From Helicobacter pylori (GTDB lineage Bacteria; Campylobacterota; Campylobacteria; Campylobacterales; Helicobacteraceae), in assembly GCA_008032935.1 (NCBI GenBank), contig CP032039.1, positions 248,001 through 312,000 of the forward strand: a DNA stretch of 64,000 nucleotides, read 5' to 3'. The notes beneath the pieces are model-generated. The model was not told the origin of the DNA, searched no databases, and worked only from the letters and a program-made list of their open reading frames with translations. Below are positions 57,435 to 64,000 of this stretch, one piece after another. The position numbers and the translations under genes are program-made. Numbering within the stretch: position 1 is the first letter of the stretch; each line of letters begins with the position of its first letter.

Positions 57435-59963
57435 GTGCTGCATAAAAAAGTTCTGTTGGCTTTAACTGCCAGTTTGATTTGCCAAGAGTCTTTGTTCGCT
57501 AAGGAAAAAGATTACACTTTGGGCAAGGTTTCTACTGCCGGCAAAAAGGATAGATCTGATTATTCTGGGCAGGTCAATTTGGGTTATAGCGGGATTACTG
57601 CACCTAAGAGTTGGCAAGATGAAGAAGTGAAAAAATACACAGGAAGCCGCACGGTGATCTCTAATAAAGCGCTCACCCAACAAGCTAACCAAAGCATTGA
57701 AGAAGCTTTACAGAATGTCCCCGGTCTGCAAATTAGGAATGCGACAGGTGTAGGGGCTATGCCCACTATCCAAATCCGTGGCTTTGGAGCTGGGGGTTCA
57801 GGGCATAGCGATGCGACGCTCATGTTAGTTAATGGTATTCCTGTTTATATGGCCCCCTACGCTCACATTGAGCTAGACATTTTCCCTGTTACCTTTCAAG
57901 CCATTGATCGCATTGATGTGATCAAGGGTGGAGGCAGCGTGCAATATGGGCCTAACACTTATGGGGGTATTGTCAATATCATCACTAAGCCTATCCCTAC
58001 TCAATGGGAAAACCAAGCGGCTGAAAGGATCACTTATTGGGCTAAGGCTAGAAACGCCGGGTTTGCCGCTCCCCCTGATAAAACCGGCGATCCTTCTTTC
58101 ATCAAGTCTTTGGGCAACAACCTCCTCTATAACACCTATGTGAGGAGCGGAGGGATGATCAATAAACATGTGGGTATCCAAGCGCAAGCTAACTGGGTTA
58201 GAGGACAAGGCTTTAGGGACAATAGCCCCTCTAATATTTCAAACTATTGGCTAGATGGGGTCTATGACATCAATGAAAGCAATGGGATTAAAGCCTATTA
58301 CCAATACTACGATTTTGCTATCGCCCAACCGGGATCACTAAGCGAGCAAGATTACAAAATAAACCGCTTCGCTAATTTGCGCCCCTTAAACCAAAAAGGC
58401 GGGCGTTCACAACGCTTTGGGGCTGTGTATGAAAACCGCTTCGGGGATTTAGACAGAGTGGGCGGGACTTTTAGCTTCACTTACTATGGGCAGTTGATGA
58501 CTAGGGATTTTCAAGTGAGCTCTAGCTACAATAGCGCTAACATGGTTACTTGTTTTAGCGAAGCGGCATGCAGGGCGGCAGGACTTCCGGCAGGGTATAA
58601 CTTGGCTGTGCCTTATTATGCCACTAACTACAATGGCTGGGCAGAAGTAGAAAACCCTGTGCGCTCCATTAACAACGCTTTTGAGCCTAAAGTGAATCTG
58701 ATCGTCAATACCGGGAAAGTCAAGCAAACCTTTATCATGGGCTTGCGTTTCATGACCACCACTTTTTTACAGCGCCAATACTTAAACACCAATGAATGCG
58801 CCACCAAAACGAGCGGTGAGGGGGCAGGATTCTTGTGTGAGGGCGCTAATGTGATGAGCGGTTGGAAACCCCACATCAAGCATGGCGTTTATAGAAACTG
58901 GAATAACTGGCGTAACAATTACACGGCAGTTTATTTGAGCGATCGCATTGAAGCTTGGGACGGGCGCTTTTTCATCGTGCCTGGTTTGCGCTACGCTTTT
59001 GTGCAATACAACAACGAAAATGCGTCTAACTGGATGCAAATCCCTGAGAAGGATTTAAGAAAAATCAAGCACATGAACAATTGGATGCCCTCAACCAACA
59101 TTGGCTTTATCCCTGTGCAAGGCGATCACAATGTGCTTACCTACTTCAACTACCAACGCTCTTTTGTCCCGCCTCAATTAGACGTTTTGAGCTATGGAGG
59201 AGCGGAGTATTTCACCCAACACTTTGACACGGTGGAAGCAGGAGCGCGCTACACCTATAAAGATAAGTTTAGCTTTAATGCAGACTACTTCAGGATTTGG
59301 GCACGCGATTTTGCCACCGGGCAGTATTCAGTCTATACAAGCGGTCCCATGAAAGGTAATGTGCGCCCCATTAATGGCTATTCTCAAGGCGTGGAGCTGG
59401 AATTGTATTACAGGCCTATTAGAGGGTTGCAATTCCATGCCGCTTTCAACTACATTGACACTCGTGTAACTAGCCATGGCCCTTTAACAGACTTGAACGG
59501 GGATGTGCTAAAAGGGACTAGCTATAACAAGCATTTCCCTTTTGTAAGCCCTTTCCAATTCATTCTTGACGCTCGCTACAATTGGCGTAAAACCACCATT
59601 GGTATTTCTAGCTATTTTTATAGCCGCGCTTATAGCGGGATTAGCAACAGTGCAGCAGGAGGCTATTATGGGATGCAATATTATAGTGGGGGGAACAACT
59701 ATGAAAGCGTCCTTAATAGCGGTTATCAATGCGAAGCTTGGTGTATGACCCAGCATGAAGGGCTCTTGCCTTGGTATTGGGTGTGGAATATCCAAGTGAG
59801 CCAAATTTTCTGGGAAAACGGACGACACAGAGTTACAGGAAGCTTGCAAATCAATAACATCTTCAACATGAAGTATTATTTTACAGGGATTGGCTCTAGC
59901 CCTGCAGGCTTGCAACCCGCGCCTGGAAGGTCGGTTACAGCGTATTTGAACTACACTTTCTAA
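57435..59963 (+). CDS. fecA3: TonB-dependent outer membrane receptor FecA3
   Basis: 842 residues. A GTG start, with AAGGAG only three bases upstream. Signal peptide LLALTASLICQESLFA, plug domain with SIEEALQNVPGLQIRNATGV and IDRIDVIKGGGSVQYGPNTY, then a beta barrel ending in TAYLNYTF. Three Cys pairs in loops (CFSEAAC, ECATK with FLCEG, CEAWC). Named after the ferric citrate receptor, but in H. pylori FecA3 (HP1400) is NikR-repressed and implicated in nickel uptake with TonB. Confidence 0.93.
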   Translation: MLHKKVLLALTASLICQESLFAKEKDYTLGKVSTAGKKDRSDYSGQVNLGYSGITAPKSWQDEEVKKYTGSRTVISNKALTQQANQSIEEALQNVPGLQIRNATGVGAMPTIQIRGFGAGGSGHSDATLMLVNGIPVYMAPYAHIELDIFPVTFQAIDRIDVIKGGGSVQYGPNTYGGIVNIITKPIPTQWENQAAERITYWAKARNAGFAAPPDKTGDPSFIKSLGNNLLYNTYVRSGGMINKHVGIQAQANWVRGQGFRDNSPSNISNYWLDGVYDINESNGIKAYYQYYDFAIAQPGSLSEQDYKINRFANLRPLNQKGGRSQRFGAVYENRFGDLDRVGGTFSFTYYGQLMTRDFQVSSSYNSANMVTCFSEAACRAAGLPAGYNLAVPYYATNYNGWAEVENPVRSINNAFEPKVNLIVNTGKVKQTFIMGLRFMTTTFLQRQYLNTNECATKTSGEGAGFLCEGANVMSGWKPHIKHGVYRNWNNWRNNYTAVYLSDRIEAWDGRFFIVPGLRYAFVQYNNENASNWMQIPEKDLRKIKHMNNWMPSTNIGFIPVQGDHNVLTYFNYQRSFVPPQLDVLSYGGAEYFTQHFDTVEAGARYTYKDKFSFNADYFRIWARDFATGQYSVYTSGPMKGNVRPINGYSQGVELELYYRPIRGLQFHAAFNYIDTRVTSHGPLTDLNGDVLKGTSYNKHFPFVSPFQFILDARYNWRKTTIGISSYFYSRAYSGISNSAAGGYYGMQYYSGGNNYESVLNSGYQCEAWCMTQHEGLLPWYWVWNIQVSQIFWENGRHRVTGSLQINNIFNMKYYFTGIGSSPAGLQPAPGRSVTAYLNYTF

Positions 59964-60013
59964 AGGCTTTAAAAAGGAGGGGGATCTTACTATGATGAGC
60001 CGCTTAAAGTTAG

Positions 60014-60027
60014 CCGCTTAGCGGTTT
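60014..60027 (+). terminator. Weak hairpin between fecA3 and the metallopeptidase gene
   Basis: CCGC-TTA-GCGG followed by TTT. Short but GC-rich for this genome; it may end fecA3 transcription. Confidence 0.4.
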
Positions 60028-60050
60028 CACTAATATTGTGGAGTCTTCAT

Positions 60051-60758
60051 TTAAGAATATTCCAAATAAGTTTCTTTAAGGCTGGCCTTAGCCCTTTGCC
60101 AATCAGGCAAATACAAACTCAGCAAATCCCTAAAGTATTCGTTATGGTGGCGCGCTTTTAAATGCGATAATTCATGCACAACCACATATTCAATGCCCTT
60201 TCTAGGTGCTTTAGCCAATTCCAAATTAAAAAGTAAGGTGCGTTTAGCAATATTACAACTCCCCCATATCCGTTTCATTTTTTGGATCTTAAAGCTTTGT
60301 ATGCTCTCGTTTAAAATCTTTTCGTATTGGTTGATGTAGGTTTGTATTTTTTCTCTTAAAACTTGTCTGTAATAGTTTTCTAACACTTTTAAGCGGTTTT
60401 CTAAGCTTGTTTTTTGATGGACATGCAAGATTAAATATTTAGGGCTTTGGAGGACGAAGTGTTTTTTTATAGTGTGTTCAATCTTTAGCAAATAGCGTTT
60501 CCCAAAAAGATAATGGCTTTCTCTCTCTAGCATTTCCCTTTGGCTCTGTCTGTTTTGGTTTAAAAAATTTTGTTGCTGTTCTTTTATCCAAGGGAGTCTT
60601 TTAATCAAAGAAAGCCTAAGGCTCTCATCGTTTAAAGCTAGGGGGCAAGACACATGCACGGAGCCATCGGGCGGGCAAACGCTAACATGTAAATGCTTAA
60701 TATCCTTTTTTTCTATAGCGATGTTGGTATCATTTAAGGTTAAACAATAAGCGTTCAT
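60051..60758 (-). CDS. YgjP-like/M48 metallopeptidase-domain protein linked to hsdR
   Basis: 235 residues. Zinc motif EYVVVHELSHLKARHHNEYF near residue 190 (HExxH) and the KRIWGSC signature near 160 place it in the YgjP/WLM group. Its start codon overlaps the hsdR stop by one base, so it is translated with hsdR. Such genes are commonly seen next to type I restriction subunits, with unknown role. HP1401 counterpart. No signal peptide, so cytoplasmic. Confidence 0.85.
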   Translation of the reverse strand: MNAYCLTLNDTNIAIEKKDIKHLHVSVCPPDGSVHVSCPLALNDESLRLSLIKRLPWIKEQQQNFLNQNRQSQREMLERESHYLFGKRYLLKIEHTIKKHFVLQSPKYLILHVHQKTSLENRLKVLENYYRQVLREKIQTYINQYEKILNESIQSFKIQKMKRIWGSCNIAKRTLLFNLELAKAPRKGIEYVVVHELSHLKARHHNEYFRDLLSLYLPDWQRAKASLKETYLEYS

Positions 60759-63736
60759 TAGTGATACTCCTCTATGTGTTTGGCTAAATTAAAGACGTTT
60801 TCTAACAAAACCTCATCGTTTATGATTTTTCTTAAAGCGATTTTAAGGTTTTTTTCTTTTTGGTTATGCCCCACCCAATCGCCTTTTTTATTACCCCTGA
60901 TGCATGCGTCTATTTCTAGGGCTAAGGCTTCATTTTCATCTAAATTATCATAGAGGGTTTTTAAAGCGTTAGTGTTGATCTTTTTAGGGTAATTTCTATT
61001 TTCTTTATGGATAACTTTTTTGGCTAGGTCCTGGATTTGTTGCGAGTATTCTAAATAGGTTAATTTCTTTTCTCTAAATTGGAGAATCAAATCGTTTAAA
61101 AGCGAAGATAATTTTTCGTAATACTTAGGATCGCTCGCTTCTTTTTCTATAATGCGTTTTCTGGTGTTGTTAGCGATGCTTTCTGCCATAGAGCTTTCAT
61201 TTTTAAACGCTTGAGACAGCGTCTTATTGAAATCATTAATATCCATTTGGGCTAAAACTTCGCACAGCCCTTGATCTTCTATTTTGAATAACACCTCGCT
61301 ATCCGTGGTTTTAATGTAAGCGTCTAAGATCCGGCGCATGTCTTCATTATAGCTTTTTAAATCCACGCTATCCCCACTACTCAAGCCAACCACCTTTTGT
61401 AAATGCCTGTAAAATTCCGCTTCTTGTTTGATTGGTTGCGTTTCTTCTTTAGAATAAATGGGCTTTTCTAAGTTATTCAATTCCACAAACATTCTTAAAA
61501 ACGCGCCAACGAGCTGGTAAAACAACCGCCTTTTTTGAGCGTTTTTTTCTAAATTGCTCCCACAAAAATAAGCGATATAATCCTCTTCATCTTTTGGCTC
61601 TTTCACGCCTTCGCAAAGCGATTTCAATTGCCCTCTAACTTCTTCTAATCTTTTCTTAATCTTTTGGGATTTGTCAGAGATCAGCCCTTGAATGTCTTCT
61701 CTTTCATAGTTTTCAAACGCTTTATTGGTGTAATCGCTGTGCGCTTCTTGTAGGCTATCAAACAAATCCTTATAGTCTATGATACAGCCAAAATCCTTAT
61801 CTTCGCTATCTAGTCTATTCACCCTGCACACCGCTTGAAAAAGCCCATGATCTTGCATTTTTTTATCCATGTATAAATAAGTGAGGCTTGGCGCATCAAA
61901 ACCGGTCAATAGCTTATCCACCACGATCAACAGCTTCATTCTAGAAGGCTCATTAATAAAACGCTCTTTAACTTTTTCTTCAAACTCTTTAATTTGATTA
62001 AGGGCTTTTTTCTCATCTTTTTCATCAAAAAAGTTTTGCAGCATTTTGCAATAAGCGCGGTATTTGTAACTCTCTTCGCTCTCATCGCTCCCGCAATCTT
62101 TCAAATCAGCGATATTGGGTTCATAGCTTGTGATCACAGCCACCTTATCCTTTAATTCTGTTTTTAAAAAGAGTTCAAAATACCGGCATGCGTTATACAC
62201 GCTTTCAGCCACCAGCATGGCATTCCCCTTTTCATTCCTTAATCGTGGGAGTTTTGCCATATCCAATACAATATCTTGCACAATATGAGCTAATCTGTCT
62301 TTAGTGGAAAAAACTTTTTGCAAATTAACCCATTTCTTTTTAAGCTCTGTTTTAGCCGCCTCATTCAAGCCTTGGGTTTTTAATTCAAAATATTCGTCCA
62401 GCTTTACAGGGTCGCTGACATACTGATTCACGCTCCTGGCTTCATAATTTAAATCCAGCACCACTTTATCGCTAACGGCTTCATTAAATTTATAGCAATG
62501 GATGTAATTCCCAAACACTTCCTGGCTTGTCTTTTTCTCTTGTTTCAATAAGGGCGTGCCGCTAAAGGCGATAAAAATCGCATTAGGGAGCAGGCTTTTC
62601 ATGGCTTTATGCAATTTACCGCTTTGGGTTCTGTGGCATTCATCCACTAAAACAACCCATTCCTTTAAAACAGGTTGCTTTTTTAAATCTTCTAAGTCGT
62701 TGTCATCAAACTTATGCACAAGCGAGCCAACCAAAAATTCCTTATTTTCAAACAGCGCGCTCAATAAATCCTTCTTGCTGTCTGCGCGATAAAGATCCTT
62801 GCCTATCCCACTAAACACGCCTTGAATTTGAGCGTCTAATTCCCTCCTGTCCGTAACGATTAAAATCCTTGCTTGTTGGCGATTCCCTCTTAGCCATTGA
62901 GTGAGCCACACCATAGTCAAGCTCTTACCGCTGCCTTGCGTGTGCCAGATAATCCCCCCTTCTTTTCTTTGGATAAATTCCTGCGTTTTCTTAATTGCAA
63001 AATACTGGTGGAACCGGGCACATTTCTTTTGCCCCTTATCAAAAATCAAAAAATCATGGATAAATTCTAAAAACCTTTTTTTATCCAAAAAGCATTCAAT
63101 CGTCTCAAACAAATTTTTTTGAACGCCCTCTTCTTTCCAAGAAAGGTAGTATTTTTCTTCAGTTTCTATGACGCCATATCTTAGCCCTTGACTTTCATTG
63201 CCCGCCATAACCAATTGGATCGTTTTAAAAAAATCTCTAATAAACTCTTTCTTCTGGTTGTCTAAATTTTGCCGGATACCGCTTTCCACGCTCACGCTGG
63301 ATTTTTTCAATTCTAGCACCCCTAAAGCGATCCCATTAACGTAAAGCACCATGTCCGGCCGTTTCATGTTTGGCCCTTTAACGCTCACTTCTTCAGCCAC
63401 GCTAAATTCATTTTGAGAAACGTCTTTCCAATCAATGAGCCAATGCGTTTGAGTGTTTTCATTCTGGCTTATTTTAGTGTTCACGCCATAAATCAAAAGC
63501 TCGTAAAATGTTTGATTCGCTTCGTATAAATCGTTTTTTAAAGCGTTATGGATTTTCTGCTCAATTTTATGCCACCTTTCAGGCTCAATTTTTTGATTTT
63601 TAATTAGCCATGCTTTCAGGCTTTCTTTATTGATGTTTTCATTATCGCTCTTTGTTAAATCCCCCAAATACGCATAGCCCATTGCTTTAAAAGTTTCTAT
63701 GACTTGATTTTGAACTTCTCTTTCTGTTTTCATCAT
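60758..63736 (-). CDS. hsdR: Type I restriction enzyme, R subunit
   Basis: 992 residues. The N-terminal nuclease has RPDMVLYVNGIALGVLELKK near residue 130 (PD-ExK). The translocase follows: Walker A IIWHTQGSGKSLTMVWL near 260, DECHRTQSGKLHKAM near 365, AFSGTPLLK, and DKLLTGFDAPSLTYLYMDK near 605. Translocates DNA bidirectionally and cuts at a distance, with M and S subunits. Intact as read. The two tandem ATGs make the start 63736 or 63733. Divergent from hsdM. Confidence 0.95.
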   Translation of the reverse strand: MMKTEREVQNQVIETFKAMGYAYLGDLTKSDNENINKESLKAWLIKNQKIEPERWHKIEQKIHNALKNDLYEANQTFYELLIYGVNTKISQNENTQTHWLIDWKDVSQNEFSVAEEVSVKGPNMKRPDMVLYVNGIALGVLELKKSSVSVESGIRQNLDNQKKEFIRDFFKTIQLVMAGNESQGLRYGVIETEEKYYLSWKEEGVQKNLFETIECFLDKKRFLEFIHDFLIFDKGQKKCARFHQYFAIKKTQEFIQRKEGGIIWHTQGSGKSLTMVWLTQWLRGNRQQARILIVTDRRELDAQIQGVFSGIGKDLYRADSKKDLLSALFENKEFLVGSLVHKFDDNDLEDLKKQPVLKEWVVLVDECHRTQSGKLHKAMKSLLPNAIFIAFSGTPLLKQEKKTSQEVFGNYIHCYKFNEAVSDKVVLDLNYEARSVNQYVSDPVKLDEYFELKTQGLNEAAKTELKKKWVNLQKVFSTKDRLAHIVQDIVLDMAKLPRLRNEKGNAMLVAESVYNACRYFELFLKTELKDKVAVITSYEPNIADLKDCGSDESEESYKYRAYCKMLQNFFDEKDEKKALNQIKEFEEKVKERFINEPSRMKLLIVVDKLLTGFDAPSLTYLYMDKKMQDHGLFQAVCRVNRLDSEDKDFGCIIDYKDLFDSLQEAHSDYTNKAFENYEREDIQGLISDKSQKIKKRLEEVRGQLKSLCEGVKEPKDEEDYIAYFCGSNLEKNAQKRRLFYQLVGAFLRMFVELNNLEKPIYSKEETQPIKQEAEFYRHLQKVVGLSSGDSVDLKSYNEDMRRILDAYIKTTDSEVLFKIEDQGLCEVLAQMDINDFNKTLSQAFKNESSMAESIANNTRKRIIEKEASDPKYYEKLSSLLNDLILQFREKKLTYLEYSQQIQDLAKKVIHKENRNYPKKINTNALKTLYDNLDENEALALEIDACIRGNKKGDWVGHNQKEKNLKIALRKIINDEVLLENVFNLAKHIEEYH

Positions 63737-63768
63737 AAACCCCTTAAGAACGCTTTTTACCGCTTTAT

Positions 63769-63776
63769 ATTATAAT
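63769..63776. promoter_or_regulatory. Overlapping divergent -10 boxes of hsdR and hsdM
   Basis: The 8 bases ATTATAAT hold TATAAT on the plus strand (63771-63776, 27 bases before hsdM) and TATAAT on the minus strand (63774-63769, 33 bases before hsdR). RNA polymerase could probably bind in only one direction at a time. Confidence 0.6.
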
Positions 63777-63802
63777 CCTAAAAACAAAATAGGGCGGTTA
63801 AA

Positions 63803-64000
63803 ATGGCGATCAAAAAAAGCGAATTGTATAGCTCTTTATGGGCTGGAGCGGATAGCTTAAGGGGTGGAATGGATGCGAGCGAGTATAAAAACTATGTTTT
63901 GAACCTGCTTTTTTTAAAATACATCAGCGATAAAGCCAAAAACAATATGGATAGCGAAATAGAAGTGCCACAAGGGTGTTTTTATGAAGACATCCTCGCT
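63803..64000 (+). CDS. hsdM: Type I restriction-modification M subunit, N-terminal part
   Basis: 66 codons from the ATG at 63803 to the window edge. The product starts [20 protein letters not shown] and has [17 protein letters not shown], the helical N-terminal domain of HsdM, in which GG and LLFLKYIS are typical. The SAM-binding domain lies beyond the window. Divergent from hsdR; hsdS is presumably further downstream. Confidence 0.9.
   Translation, partial: MAIKKSELYSSLWAGADSLRGGMDASEYKNYVLNLLFLKYISDKAKNNMDSEIEVPQGCFYEDILA

Noticed and set aside
1-64000. tRNA, rRNA, insertion sequences or att sites
   Set aside because: Reading both strands I saw no cloverleaf with CCA end, no rRNA signature, and no transposase or flanking repeat. 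A covariance-model scan would be needed to exclude small RNAs.

Overview
The window is almost certainly from Helicobacter pylori or a very close relative. I recognise, from memory of the family, the cell-shape cluster csd2-csd1-ccmA, the tandem ceuE pair, a Hor outer-membrane porin, fecA3, arginase rocF, an Hcp Sel1-repeat protein and H. pylori-type restriction genes. The gene order (rocF, hcp, fbp, petCBA, csd, secDF, flgBC, ceuE) resembles the J99 arrangement as I remember it; 26695 has these blocks in different places.

Layout. 1-1.8 kb, minus strand: metN (cut by the window edge), an FlhB C-domain homologue and ribE. 1.9-9.2 kb, plus strand: tatD, then a tight envelope operon (mltD, rlpA, kdsC, lptC, lptA, engB, a small membrane protein, PBP2). 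9.7-13.9 kb: metQ and ahpC (minus), then two ceuE copies made by tandem duplication. 13.9-18.6 kb: ftsW (minus), flgB, flgC, fliE, ftsI. 19-21 kb: tsf and rpsB (minus). 21-38 kb, plus strand: addA, nhaA, yajC, secD, secF, leuS, lptE, folC, csd2, csd1, ccmA, mfd. 38-40.7 kb: the cytochrome bc1 operon petABC. 40.8-45.1 kb: a type II restriction-modification pair downstream of fbp, with rpe and dnaQ divergent. 45.1-51.2 kb: an Hcp protein, a small protein, an NFACT protein, recN, nadK and horL. 51.2-57 kb: a GmrSD-like DUF262/DUF1524 gene, ald, then rocE-rocF. 57-64 kb: fecA3, then a type I restriction locus (hsdR with a coupled metallopeptidase gene, and divergent hsdM running off the window).

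Nearly all frameshifts share one pattern. Thirteen single-base disruptions in ten genes (metN, pbp2 x2, ftsI, ccmA, mfd x3, an adenine methyltransferase, dnaQ, horL, the DUF262 gene and ald) all sit in homopolymers, and each is repaired by adding one base to the run. Essential genes such as pbp2 and ftsI are among them. The simplest reading is homopolymer contraction errors in the assembly, not real gene loss. I label the split genes as pseudogenes as read, and give the repaired extent.

Most interesting biology: (1) the GmrSD-like putative defence gene has a T14 tract across the -35/spacer of its promoter, a possible phase-variation switch; (2) the ceuE duplication left a 12-codon fossil of the ftsW tail and a three-copy promoter array; (3) YajC ends in a segment copied from SecD; (4) hsdR and hsdM have overlapping divergent -10 boxes, and hsdR is coupled to a metallopeptidase gene. 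I saw no rRNA, tRNA, CRISPR array or insertion sequence.
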